Positions 8,643-17,492 are shown, counted from the first letter of the stretch. The stretch is DNA of 64,000 nucleotides from a bacterium (GCA_016930535.1 JAFGGN010000076.1:19993-83992); one strand, 5' to 3'. A program made the numbers and translations. Notes: a model not told the origin generated them from the letters alone.

Positions 8643-8985
8643 TTAAAAGCAGTATATGAGTATATGAGTAGATGGGTATATGAGTATATGGGGCCCCGCT
8701 GCCCTGCTTCCCCTAAAAGAACCGAGGACCGTAAGAAAAATCACAAATCTCAAATGACAAAAATCAAATAAATTCCAAATCCAAAATTCGAAAATACAAA
8801 CGAACAAAAGCAGACCGCGGACAGCAAGACCGCGGACCGCGGTCAGGCGCCGTTGTCAGCGCCGGTGAAACGGAGATGCGGGGAGACGGAGAAAAAGCAT
8901 AGGCCATTCAACATTCAACATTTAGAATTCAACATTGCCTTTCTCTCCGTTTCTCAATTTCTCCGATTCACCGTTTCACAATCCG
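8643..8985. repeat. Mosaic intergenic repeat island A
   Basis: Gene-free stretch built from short iterated motifs: GTATATGAGTATATG runs (8651-8690), an AAATCAAATAAATTCCAAAT-like A-rich run, a GACCGCGGACCGCGGTC palindrome, GGTGAAACGGAGATG and GGAGACGGAGAAAAAG, ATTCAACATTCAACATT, and a CTCCGTTTCTC run. It shares a 14-mer and a 19-mer in the same order with the island at 30.3 kb. The remainder of the gap to 9114 is ordinary sequence. Confidence 0.7.
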
Positions 8986-9114
8986 GCCCGACGACCTGCC
9001 GGTCTGTCTGCGGCATTTGACACAGTCCCGGGTCATTTGAAACAAAATATTTGACAATCCCGATCTTTTTATTATTTTTAAATCCTGAACCCGTATCACG
9101 AATGCGGAGCATCG

Positions 9115-9762
9115 ATGAATCTGGATACGAAGACCGCCGTGGAAATCGGCATTCCTGAAGTTCCCTTCCCGATGAAGGAGATTTACCGCCGCATCGGTAT
9201 GCCGGAGAGTGCGGTGGCGGGTCATGATGCCATTGCCCAGCTTCTGGAAAAGGCGCTCGGGGAGGCGAAACCGCTCATCCGGCCCAGGGGGATTGTCCGG
9301 GTCCTCACGGTCGGGCACAGGACCGCGGAATCGACAGGTTTCATTGAATCCCCGTTCATCATCAGAAGCGGGCAGGTTTCCCGCCTTCTCGATGACTGTG
9401 ATAAGGCCGTGTTCTTTATGGCCACGATCGGGGATGCACTGGAAAACGCATCCCTGAAACAGGCCAATGACGGGGACGTGACCCTGGCATTTTTTCTGGA
9501 TGCGATTGCCTCGGAAACCGCGGATGCCGCGGCCGATCTCCTGCACCGCGACCTGTTCCGGAAAATTGCGGAAGAACAGGGATACGGAATTACACCGAGA
9601 TTCAGCCCCGGATACGGGGACTGGCCCGTGACCGTTCAATCGGGCATTCACGGGCTGTGCGAGGGCGCACGGATCGGAATTGCCGTCACGGCCTCTTCAC
9701 TCATGATTCCGAGGAAATCAGTTTCTGCAGTATTCGGATTAATAAGGATGCCGCGCATGTGA
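9115..9762 (+). CDS. Free-standing MetH activation-domain-like protein
   Basis: A 215-residue protein that resembles the reactivation domain of cobalamin-dependent methionine synthase (MetH), which binds SAM and methylates oxidised cobalamin. The family-typical RFSPGYGDWPVTVQ block is near residue 160 and IPRKSVSAVFGL is at the C-terminus. The catalytic and cobalamin modules of MetH are absent here. Free-standing versions occur beside split MetH or other corrinoid enzymes. The window has the B12-independent MetE instead, so its partner must be elsewhere, or it serves another corrinoid protein such as the nearby B12-type radical SAM protein. That last link is inference. Confidence 0.8.
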   Translation: MNLDTKTAVEIGIPEVPFPMKEIYRRIGMPESAVAGHDAIAQLLEKALGEAKPLIRPRGIVRVLTVGHRTAESTGFIESPFIIRSGQVSRLLDDCDKAVFFMATIGDALENASLKQANDGDVTLAFFLDAIASETADAAADLLHRDLFRKIAEEQGYGITPRFSPGYGDWPVTVQSGIHGLCEGARIGIAVTASSLMIPRKSVSAVFGLIRMPRM

Positions 9763-9936
9763 CGAAGTGAACTGTCCGAGGCTTGTATTGATATATGATA
9801 TATCACCCCTGTTTTTACCGCTGCCATGTAATCTCCTGCCATAATTCGCCGTCTTGATGATTCATTTCAACCGGTGATGCCAATCTGAAAATACCGTAAG
9901 TCAGTACTTTTTATGGTTCAACGTGTTTCTATACAT

Positions 9937-9963
9937 GTTATAACGGATCCCCGTCTGTTATAG
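9937..9963. promoter_or_regulatory. Candidate upstream activator site: GTTATAAC and GTTATAG
   Basis: The 8-base palindrome GTTATAAC (9937-9944) is followed 12 bases later by GTTATAG (9957-9963), about 125 bases upstream of the sigma-54-type promoter at 10088. Position and dyad character suit an enhancer for a sigma-54 activator. The rest of the 9763-10193 gap holds no credible gene. Confidence 0.3.
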
Positions 9964-10087
9964 AATTTCAATTTGAAATGCACTCAGGGATAATTTGGTA
10001 TATATTCCGCAAGGGTGACGAATTTTGGACGGAATATTCGGTTTATTTGTTAAGATTCTGTCACATTTAACCGGTTCACACAACAAA

Positions 10088-10103
10088 TGGCACAGCGTTT
10101 GTA
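10088..10103 (+). promoter_or_regulatory. Sigma-54-type promoter of fibre subunit 1
   Basis: TGGCACAGCGTTTGTA. Against the consensus TGGCAC-N5-TTGCA it differs only by T for C in the -12 element. It lies about 90 bases before the subunit gene, and near-copies precede the usher-like gene and the first kinase. Confidence 0.7.
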
Positions 10104-10193
10104 TATGGGGAAAAGTGAACAAAGAACCAGGAGATGAAAGTGAAGAAATCAATAAAATCGTTTCAGATCAAATCCATCAAAGGAGGAAATCCA

Positions 10194-10748
10194 ATGAAGA
10201 GAAAGTCCCTCATTCTAGCCGGCCTGTTTTTACTGGGCCTCACAGGTACTGTCGCAGCGCAGAGCGCGCACGATGTGGTATTCGATTATGTTGCGTTCGC
10301 GGTCATGCGTGTGTACGATGCGGGAACAGATGTTACGATCGATATCGACTCCGGTGTGATCACCACGCCCGGTGAAAGCGGCGCAGGCGCCACTGCAGAC
10401 GGTGACATCACCAAGTATCTGCAGTACACGTCCTTTACAAGCGGAACCGCTGTGGCGATTTCTGCCACACGCGGCGCATTGCCTACTGGCGTGACCGCCC
10501 TGTCTGTGGATCCGACCGTTTGTTCCACCGGTGCGGGTACGCACGGTTCCGAAGCGGCCGGCGGTTATATCGCCATACCGACCGGAAGCAGTACGAACAT
10601 CATTACGGGCATCGGTTCCGCATACACGGGAATCGGGGCTACGGACGGTGCAGCCATGGTCTACAGGGCCACGTTCGACCTGGCCAGTCTGCTCTGGGCC
10701 GAGGACGGCAGCTCAGTTACCGTGACGTATTCGATCGCTGGTTATTGA
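10194..10748 (+). CDS. Exported fibre/pilin-like subunit 1 (putative)
   Basis: A 184-residue protein with a clear signal peptide (MKRKS, hydrophobic core, cleavage probably after TVAAQ). The start at 10194 has an AAAGGAGG site; an in-frame ATG at 10134 lacks one. The mature part is rich in Gly, Ala, Thr and Ser with alternating hydrophobic residues, as in beta-strand surface subunits. It has only one Cys. It ends VTVTYSIAGY, closely matching the IEFTITGY end of the protein at 14819-15277, and both have an ITTPG/VTTPG motif early on, so the two look homologous. A sigma-54-type promoter precedes it and a strong terminator follows, as expected for an abundant structural subunit. No named family is recognised. 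Confidence 0.7.
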   Translation: MKRKSLILAGLFLLGLTGTVAAQSAHDVVFDYVAFAVMRVYDAGTDVTIDIDSGVITTPGESGAGATADGDITKYLQYTSFTSGTAVAISATRGALPTGVTALSVDPTVCSTGAGTHGSEAAGGYIAIPTGSSTNIITGIGSAYTGIGATDGAAMVYRATFDLASLLWAEDGSSVTVTYSIAGY

Positions 10749-10769
10749 TTCTGTTTTCTGGATTAATTC

Positions 10770-10808
10770 AATGGAAGGAGCGGCATCCCCGTTCCTTCCA
10801 TTTTTTTT
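10770..10808 (+). terminator. Rho-independent terminator after fibre subunit 1
   Basis: A 14-bp stem with one wobble (10770-10783 with 10789-10802), a loop of about 5 bases and a run of T to 10808. It separates the subunit transcript from the lipoprotein gene that follows. Confidence 0.85.
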
Positions 10809-10902
10809 GGTTTTTTCATGAAAATCCGTTATATTGACGGTCGGGGACCGGTAAAGATACCGGCAATAAACCAAATGAGGCATGAACGACAGGACTAAGA
10901 TC

Positions 10903-11694
10903 ATGAAGAACATACGTATTTATTTTTGGGCGTTTCTCGCCCTGGGCATGTTGTCCGGGTGTCTGGCAGATGTCACGATTTTGGGAGACCTGATACACAA
11001 ACAGACATTGGTACCCGGCGACAGCGTTGCAGGCACGATCACAGTCCTGAACGACGCAGAAACACCCGCGATCATCCGGATCACCCAATCCGATTATATA
11101 TATCAATCGGACGGCAGCAGTTATTTTGAAACGCCCAGTTCGATCGCGCGTTCCAATGCCAGATGGATCGAATTCAGTCCCAAGCAGCTGACAGTGCCGC
11201 CAAGGGAAAAATCTGATATATATTATCAGATCCAGGTGCCGGCACAGGATTCGCTTTACGGCAGTTATTGGAGCGTACTCCTGATCGAACCCATACAGCA
11301 GCCCAGTCCCGATGAGGAAGACCAGTTCCGCGTGATCACGATTTTCCGTTATGCGGTTCAGATCATCAGTTCCATTCAGGGTACCGGTGAAATACAGCTT
11401 CAGTTCATGAATGCGGGCATCGAGCCCCTGGACGGTAAACGGCAGTTGGGTATCGAGCTGGGAAATATCGGCGATATAGTGATCCGGCCCGAAGTTTGGA
11501 TTGAGGTCTATTCCGAAACCGGGGATTTCCTTGGAAAATTCACAGCACAGCCCGCCCATCTGCTTCCCTCTTGTTCGAGACGGCTCCTGATCGATATTTC
11601 CACTCTGCCTTCGGGCATTCACAAGGCCATTGTGATTGCCGACTGCGGAGACGACAACGTGTTCGGCATGAACATCAAACTGGACATTCATTAG
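10903..11694 (+). CDS. Ig-like lipoprotein, possible fibre-assembly chaperone
   Basis: About 263 residues. The start at 10903 follows AGGAC; an in-frame ATG lies at 10882. The signal peptide ends in LSGC, a lipobox. The first half has a beta-sandwich pattern: VPGDSVAGTITVLNDAETPAIIRIT, ARWIEFSPKQLTVPP, and then a GSYWSVLLIEP strand. This recalls the N-terminal domain of PapD-like chaperones, where a strand motif followed by PP-rich capping and a YRxxL/V(L)-like strand is typical. The C-terminal half is a second beta domain. A lipidated chaperone would be unusual. The gene sits between a subunit and the usher-like gene. The chaperone role is inference; a plain Ig-fold adhesin or assembly factor is the alternative. 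Confidence 0.6.
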   Translation: MKNIRIYFWAFLALGMLSGCLADVTILGDLIHKQTLVPGDSVAGTITVLNDAETPAIIRITQSDYIYQSDGSSYFETPSSIARSNARWIEFSPKQLTVPPREKSDIYYQIQVPAQDSLYGSYWSVLLIEPIQQPSPDEEDQFRVITIFRYAVQIISSIQGTGEIQLQFMNAGIEPLDGKRQLGIELGNIGDIVIRPEVWIEVYSETGDFLGKFTAQPAHLLPSCSRRLLIDISTLPSGIHKAIVIADCGDDNVFGMNIKLDIH

Positions 11695-11937
11695 TCTTCC
11701 AAACGCGCGTCCATCGATTTTCCGATAATTGCCTCGAGGCACATCCTGGATCCGGTTCATTTCAAAATGAAATATTCGGCTGCCAATGACTCAATTCCAT
11801 GAGGCAACTCCTGATTTATTAAAAAAATGTAAAATAACGCTAAATATTTGATAAATAAAAAAATAATTGCATTAATTACTGTCATGGAATCCTGATCCGG
11901 CTGAAGTTCTATTAAAGAAGCGGTTTTTTGGCATGAC

Positions 11938-11953
11938 TGGCATGTTGTTTGTA
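11938..11953 (+). promoter_or_regulatory. Sigma-54-type promoter of the usher-like gene
   Basis: TGGCATGTTGTTTGTA, 38 bases before the start codon, with the same TTTGTA -12 element as the sites at 10088 and 15590. The spacer 11695-11990 is AT-rich and otherwise shows only a TGTAAAATAA word at 11828-11837, also found at 15499 and 19934. Confidence 0.7.
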
Positions 11954-11990
11954 TAAAAATAATACAGAATAAACTGAATATGGCAGGATA

Positions 11991-14822
11991 ATGGATTTAC
12001 GGCATTCAACATTTTTTGTTCTGGTTCTTGCAAGCCTGTCTACAATTCTTTTGGCAGACGATACGGACCTTGAAATCCGTCCCATGAACGAGACCGCCCT
12101 CGAGACACTACCGGACAGGAATGTGACGGCCGTTTTCTCCGTAACCAATCACATGGCAGATGCCCGTGAATTTATTTCCGAAGTGGACCTGCCCGAGGGC
12201 TGGAAGCTGATCAGCCAGAACCTTCCTTTCGAACTGGGAGAGAATGAAACGGACATCACCCTGCTGAGTTTTTATATACCGCAATCCACGCCCAGGGGCG
12301 TGTATACGCTGTTGTACCACATCCGCTGCCGGCAAATTCCTGAAATTCACAGTTATATCGCCTATGCGGTTTCGGTTCGGCCCTATTTGAATTACAATCT
12401 GGAAATCCTGAAAGCTCCGCAGCAGGTGATCGCAGGTGATACTTATGATGTAACCCTTCAGTTAATGAATAAAAGCAACGTGGACGACACGATATTCGTG
12501 GATATCACGGATTCGCATGGTTTTGTTCAGAACGCGCGGATGGGACCGTATTTTCTGGAAGCCGGCAGTTCACGGTCAGTCGATATCGGATTCCGGCCGG
12601 ACAGTGGCATACTGCATCCACAGAAGCACAGGACCGTTTTTTCATTGACACGAAGCCGGGATACCAGGCCGTTCACGAGCGTACGCGTCATGGTCGATAT
12701 AGTGCCCCGTATTCAGGGCATCAACGATCCGTTTCACCGGATTCCGCTCGAAATATCCGCGGCATTCATCTCGCAAAAACTGGATGGTAAAAAGGCGGCG
12801 GCTGGTTATCAGGGTGACATTCGAGGAGAAGGCACCCTGACCGAAGCGGGGGACAGCCGTTTGTACTGTCATTTCCGCGGTCCGGATGCGTATTACCGTT
12901 CGCTCTCCGTTTATGCGGAACGCGAGGAATACGTGGCCGGATATCAGTCCCCGCGAATCGGACTGCATGTCGGCGACCGTAGCTACTCGCTTTCGGACCT
13001 GACTCAATTCAGCCGGTACGGACGGGGTGTCGAATTCAATGTCCGGCCATTCAAAAAATGTACATTCGGCAGTTTTTATCAAAAATCGCACTGGTCCGGA
13101 AGAGGCGACAGATCTGCGGCTGCTATGCTGCAGTATGATGCGACCGCATCGCTTCAATCCCGCCTGAACTGGATACAACTGAAAAATCATTTTGGCGAGG
13201 GACGCATCCTCAGCCTGTCCAATCAATACCGGTGGAGCGGAGATTCCCGGGCGGAGGTGGAATATGCATACGGCACATCCGTATCCGGCCAGGCATCCGG
13301 CTCCGCATTTAAAACCCTTCTGTCCGGACGTATCAAAGGTTCCTGGATACATGTGAACTGGATCTATGCAGCCCCGGATTTCATGGGCTATTTCCGGGAC
13401 ACCAATTACCTGACGGCCAATCTGCATACGGCTATATCGTCGAAATGGCGTTTTCAGGCTGTGTACAATTACACGAAAAAGAATATCGAACAAGACACGT
13501 CCCGGTTCGACGCACCCGTCAGCCACATGGTCCGGACCGGCCTGGATTATTATCATAATGCCAATATCAAGGCGGATTTTACGGCCAATTACCGCAGCAA
13601 CCGGGACCGGCTGAACCGGTTTTTCGATTATATCGAGCAGTCAGTCCGGGCGCAGTTGAGCAGCAGGGTAGCCGATATGTCCCTGTCCGTTTCCGGGGAG
13701 TGGGGGACTGTTCACAATAACATTTATCATAACCGGTCCGCGATGTCAAGGTACGGATTGACTGCTTTGTACAAATACAGGGAAGTGAACATCCTGAGCG
13801 GATTTCTGCAGTACGAAAACAGCAACCGCTTCTCCGCAGACAAACGGCGCTCAGTGATTGCGGGTTTCAACATCAATGCCCTGCTCGGCGGAAAAACGCG
13901 GCTGAATTTTCAATGGCAGAACGATTATTCACTCGAGGAATACTACTCGGACAGGAACACTATGAATCTGGCCGTGCGTCATATGCTGCCTTTCGGCCAC
14001 CATATTCAGATCAAGGGCCGCAGGACCCTGCTGAAATACTCAAAAAACCGTACGGATCTGGCCTTTCTGGCCGAGTATCTCATTCCCCTGGGCGTTCCGG
14101 TATCCCGCCGGCAGGATCTCTGTATCGTACGCGGCCGCGTGGTGGATGTGGAGACACAACAGCCTTTGAAAAACCTGGTGATTCATATCAACGGCAGCAC
14201 GGCAGCTACGGACAGGAACGGTCATTTTGGATTTTATAATCTCACGGAGAAGACCTACTATCTTACCATAGACAAGTCCAGCATGGGGATGAACAAGGTC
14301 ACGGTCAAACCGTTGCCGCTCGAAATTACCACAGTCCGGGGAGGGGAAGGTCAGTATGTGGAAATCGGTGTTATCCGAAGCGGGGCGCTTTCCGGCCGCG
14401 TATTGCTCGCGAAAAATACGGCAGGCACGGACAGTGCCGACCAGGGCCTCTTTCTCATGGGAAGCAAGACCAGCGGGAAAAGCTCGAATGGCAGCGGACA
14501 CCGTGAATTGGCAGATTCCACGACGATGCAGACACTTGCCAACATCGTTGTTGAGATGTCCCGGGGTGATGAGGTTATCCGGCGTGTCACGGATGCCGGT
14601 GGCCGTTTTGTTTTCGAGGAACTCAGGCCGGGAAAATGGCAGGTCCGGTGCATTGACAAATACCTGCCTGAATATCACCAGATGGAGAAGAGCGTGATTG
14701 AAGTGGACATCGAACCGGGTGAAGGAGTATCACTCGACATTCATATCGTTCCCAAACGGCGCGCCATACGAATGCTGCGTGAAAGCGAAATGATCGTCAA
14801 GGAAAAGAGGAAAGACTGGTGA
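11991..14822 (+). CDS. Large usher-like outer-membrane beta-barrel protein
   Basis: 943 residues with a signal peptide. Residues about 30-240 form two NEW3/CARDB-like Ig domains (LPEGWKLISQNLPFELG with a PQSTPRGVYTLLYHI ending). Residues about 250-700 are long alternating amphipathic strands rich in Tyr, Arg and Asn, typical of a beta-barrel, including an usher-reminiscent LHVGDRSYSLSDLTQFSRYG segment. Residues about 710-780 are a carboxypeptidase-regulatory-like domain (RGRVVDVETQQPLKNLVIHI, then TDRNGHFGFYNL). A second such domain ends the protein. Ushers translocate and polymerise chaperone-bound subunits. The neighbours (subunits and an Ig-like lipoprotein) support that role, but no classical FimD signature is certain. 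The stop overlaps the next gene by four bases. Confidence 0.65.
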   Translation: MDLRHSTFFVLVLASLSTILLADDTDLEIRPMNETALETLPDRNVTAVFSVTNHMADAREFISEVDLPEGWKLISQNLPFELGENETDITLLSFYIPQSTPRGVYTLLYHIRCRQIPEIHSYIAYAVSVRPYLNYNLEILKAPQQVIAGDTYDVTLQLMNKSNVDDTIFVDITDSHGFVQNARMGPYFLEAGSSRSVDIGFRPDSGILHPQKHRTVFSLTRSRDTRPFTSVRVMVDIVPRIQGINDPFHRIPLEISAAFISQKLDGKKAAAGYQGDIRGEGTLTEAGDSRLYCHFRGPDAYYRSLSVYAEREEYVAGYQSPRIGLHVGDRSYSLSDLTQFSRYGRGVEFNVRPFKKCTFGSFYQKSHWSGRGDRSAAAMLQYDATASLQSRLNWIQLKNHFGEGRILSLSNQYRWSGDSRAEVEYAYGTSVSGQASGSAFKTLLSGRIKGSWIHVNWIYAAPDFMGYFRDTNYLTANLHTAISSKWRFQAVYNYTKKNIEQDTSRFDAPVSHMVRTGLDYYHNANIKADFTANYRSNRDRLNRFFDYIEQSVRAQLSSRVADMSLSVSGEWGTVHNNIYHNRSAMSRYGLTALYKYREVNILSGFLQYENSNRFSADKRRSVIAGFNINALLGGKTRLNFQWQNDYSLEEYYSDRNTMNLAVRHMLPFGHHIQIKGRRTLLKYSKNRTDLAFLAEYLIPLGVPVSRRQDLCIVRGRVVDVETQQPLKNLVIHINGSTAATDRNGHFGFYNLTEKTYYLTIDKSSMGMNKVTVKPLPLEITTVRGGEGQYVEIGVIRSGALSGRVLLAKNTAGTDSADQGLFLMGSKTSGKSSNGSGHRELADSTTMQTLANIVVEMSRGDEVIRRVTDAGGRFVFEELRPGKWQVRCIDKYLPEYHQMEKSVIEVDIEPGEGVSLDIHIVPKRRAIRMLRESEMIVKEKRKDW

Positions 14823-15277
14823 GATCCGTTGCACATCTGGCTATCACGGCCGTTCTGTTCGCAGTCACAATGACACGGGGCCAGAATGTCTCCATACAGA
14901 AAGGCGGCGACTGGGTCATTACCGTAGGTTCGGTAACAACGCCGGGAGACAATCCGGTTGGTACCTACGAAAGCCTGGCGGACCAGGTGACGCTCAGGGT
15001 GCAGTACGGAGGCGACTGGATCGTTTACATTAATAAAAACGACGTGAATTGGCATGCCAATTTCTATTTGGAGCGTCAGCGCACTTCGGACGGAAACGGC
15101 GGCGGCAGTATTTCCGGCGGAGACAGCTACGATCCGATTACGGGCACGGTGACACAGTTTTTTCAGGGCAATAAGAACAGAAACGGAATCGATATACAGT
15201 ACCGGTTGTCTGCCACGGGCGCCGTAACCGCCGATACTTACACCACAACCATCGAGTTTACCATCACGGGATACTAA
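14819..15277 (+). CDS. Exported fibre/pilin-like subunit 2 (putative)
   Basis: 152 residues from a GTG start that overlaps the TGA of the usher-like gene (GTGA), so it is translationally coupled. A signal peptide ends near residue 21 (TMTRGQ). The mature protein has no Cys and is rich in Gly, Thr, Asn and Tyr, with strand-like segments; it ends IEFTITGY, like subunit 1. An early GSVTTPGDN matches SGVITTPGE of subunit 1. Being coupled to the usher-like gene and lacking a terminator of its own, it might be a tip or anchor subunit present in low amount, in contrast to subunit 1. That division of labour is inference. Confidence 0.65.
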   Translation: MRSVAHLAITAVLFAVTMTRGQNVSIQKGGDWVITVGSVTTPGDNPVGTYESLADQVTLRVQYGGDWIVYINKNDVNWHANFYLERQRTSDGNGGGSISGGDSYDPITGTVTQFFQGNKNRNGIDIQYRLSATGAVTADTYTTTIEFTITGY

Positions 15278-15589
15278 AACTGCTGAACAGGAACCCGTCC
15301 GCCGGCGGAATTCTTGATTGCCGCCGAAAGGATGTGTCTGCCGGTTTCATCGATTCAGCCATATAAGGGATGATGATACGTATGGCCAGTGTCCTGATCT
15401 TTCTTTCGGGATGATAAAGACAATACACACTCAACTTTCAAGCCTTCGCCTGCCCTACGAGGCCATATGAAAATTGCAAAGTGAAAACAATTTCAATATG
15501 TAAAATAAACTGCAAAGCGCAAGTCGGCGACAATATTGTAATTATATTAAAATCAATATCTTAAAATATTACAAAAAAGACACATTCTT

Positions 15590-15605
15590 TGGCATGTGGT
15601 TTGTA
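15590..15605 (+). promoter_or_regulatory. Sigma-54-type promoter of the kinase block
   Basis: TGGCATGTGGTTTGTA, about 90 bases before the first kinase gene, differing at few positions from the sites at 10088 and 11938. The 15278-15695 spacer also contains TGTAAAATAA at 15499-15508 and a CAATATTG palindrome, and no gene. Confidence 0.7.
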
Positions 15606-15695
15606 TTGAATGGTTTTGTTGTAAAAGCAGAATACGGGGGAGGTCCATCCTTTTATTACCAGATGCGTCCAGACTAACATCAGAGGCCGATCATC

Positions 15696-17492
15696 ATGAC
15701 AAAAACAGCAGTAAAACAGCCGGTTCGCATTCATTATTTCCAGTACGGATTGATATTCGCGATCTGCTACTGGGCCATGGAAGCGGTTCAGGATGTCATT
15801 TCATTCGACCGCGGTGATTTTGTGGAGCGGTTTTTCATACCCGATTCCGGCAGCCTGTGGATGCGTGTCGTGGTTGTCGGTATCATTCTGCTTTTCGGAA
15901 CGGTATCCGACATCCTGTCCCAGAATGGCCGGGCCATCCGGAAACGGCTGTGGATCAGGGGCGAGTGGGGACTCATGGCCGTATGCATCGGATTCTCCGT
16001 GATATACTGGCTGCTCGAAGCATTCAGGGATTTTTATATTTTCCAGTCGGGCTCCTTTGTTGAGATGATCTATGCACCGCCGGCATTTCATTTCTGGATC
16101 CGTGTTCTTGCCGTATTCTTCCTGATCCTGTTCGGGATATATGTGCAGACCAATGTCAATGAATTGCGCAGCGACGGGAAACAGCTGAGACATCAGAAGG
16201 CCCATCTCGAAAGGCTGGTGCAGTCAAGATCCCTGGAACTGACCGAGGCGAAATCGCTCATTCAGCGCCTGAGAAATGAAATCGATAGAAGGCAATTGCT
16301 CGAAAAAGAGATTGCCAGTATGCGCGATCAGTTGATTCATGCTCAAAAACTGGAAGCTGTGGGTCTGATATCCGGAGGCATCGCGCATGATTTCAACAAT
16401 CTGATGACCGCGGTTCTGGGTGTGAGCAGCCTGGCAATGAAGGACATTCCCGAGAACAGCTCGCTTTATCACGATATGCAGCAGATCAGAACCGCTGCAG
16501 GCAGGGCCGCCGATCTCACCCGGCAGCTTCTTCTGTTCAGCCGTGAAAATCCGGCGGAATTCGCACCCCTGAATCTGAATACGGTTATCCGGGGTCTGAA
16601 CAAGATGCTTCTCAGTATAATCGGGGAGGATATTACCCTGACATTCGATCTCGCAGAGGATTGCCAGCCGGTAAAAGGCGATAAAGGGACGCTCGAACAG
16701 GTAATCATCAATCTGGTCGTGAACAGCCGGGATTCCATACGGTCAGGAGGAAATATCCTGGTCGCCACCCGGGATGTTTCGCTCGATCAAAGGACGGACA
16801 GACACGGGATTCAGATTCATCCGGGGCAGTATACACGCCTGATCGTGAAGGATAACGGGATCGGAATGACGGCCGAGATCCGGAACAGGATTTTCGATCC
16901 GTTTTTCAGTACTAAACCGCCGGAAGCGGGAACGGGACTGGGGCTTGCGGTTGTGGATCAGATCGTGAGCAAGCATGAAGGATGGATCGAAGTGGACAGC
17001 AATCCGGGTTCCGGTACGGTTTTCTCCGTGTTTCTGCCGATTATTACGGGACGCGTGCAGAGCCGGCCTGAAGATATGGAGCGGGTTGAGCATCATCAGG
17101 GACATGGCAGGCGCATCCTGCTGATAGAGGATGAGGACAATGTCCGTGAATTTACATACAGGGCACTGAGCCAGCAGGGATACAACATCATCACGGCAGG
17201 AACGGCAGATGAAGCAAAACGGGTGTTTTACAGGGAAAGCGGCGCATTCGATCTTATTCTGTCCGATGTTGTGCTGCCCGACGAGAATGGGGTCGACCTG
17301 GTTCTGAACCTGACTTCCGATTATCCGAATGTGCCGGTGCTTCTTTGCAGCGGGCATACCGATTCGAAGGCACAGTGGCTCCGGATTAAAAAACACGGGT
17401 TTCCCTTTCTGAAAAAACCATTCGCATTGAACGATCTTTTAAAGGGCGTGCACCATGCGGTGGATAATTTTCATGGGATTCAGGGACATTAA
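15696..17492 (+). CDS. Hybrid histidine kinase with duplicated two-TM sensor module
   Basis: 598 residues, inner-membrane sensor. Residues 10-150 hold two copies of a two-helix module, each with YWxxEAxxD, a GxFVE turn and an (W)(M/I)R start to the second helix. A coiled coil (about 155-215) leads to a HisKA domain with phospho-accepting His231 in GGIAHDFNN, then a HATPase with DNGIGM and GTGLGLAVV. The C-terminal receiver (about 478-590) has LLIEDED and an acceptor Asp in LILSDVVLPDENG. No periplasmic sensor domain exists, so the cue is likely sensed in or at the membrane. A sigma-54-type promoter precedes it and the paralogous kinase follows after 34 bases. Confidence 0.88.
   Translation: MTKTAVKQPVRIHYFQYGLIFAICYWAMEAVQDVISFDRGDFVERFFIPDSGSLWMRVVVVGIILLFGTVSDILSQNGRAIRKRLWIRGEWGLMAVCIGFSVIYWLLEAFRDFYIFQSGSFVEMIYAPPAFHFWIRVLAVFFLILFGIYVQTNVNELRSDGKQLRHQKAHLERLVQSRSLELTEAKSLIQRLRNEIDRRQLLEKEIASMRDQLIHAQKLEAVGLISGGIAHDFNNLMTAVLGVSSLAMKDIPENSSLYHDMQQIRTAAGRAADLTRQLLLFSRENPAEFAPLNLNTVIRGLNKMLLSIIGEDITLTFDLAEDCQPVKGDKGTLEQVIINLVVNSRDSIRSGGNILVATRDVSLDQRTDRHGIQIHPGQYTRLIVKDNGIGMTAEIRNRIFDPFFSTKPPEAGTGLGLAVVDQIVSKHEGWIEVDSNPGSGTVFSVFLPIITGRVQSRPEDMERVEHHQGHGRRILLIEDEDNVREFTYRALSQQGYNIITAGTADEAKRVFYRESGAFDLILSDVVLPDENGVDLVLNLTSDYPNVPVLLCSGHTDSKAQWLRIKKHGFPFLKKPFALNDLLKGVHHAVDNFHGIQGH

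Noticed and set aside
8643..8700. CRISPR-like look of the GTATATGAGTATATG run
   Set aside because: Units are 7-9 bases and adjoin directly, with no regular 20-40-base spacers and no cas genes nearby.
11929..11944. A second, overlapping TGGCAT six to nine bases upstream of the usher-like gene promoter
   Set aside because: At the required distance it is followed by GCATG rather than a TTG-type -12 element, so it is not a separate promoter.
12642..13556. Minus-strand open frame of 304 codons inside the usher-like gene
   Set aside because: No ribosome site or family likeness, and it lies wholly within a long beta-barrel gene.
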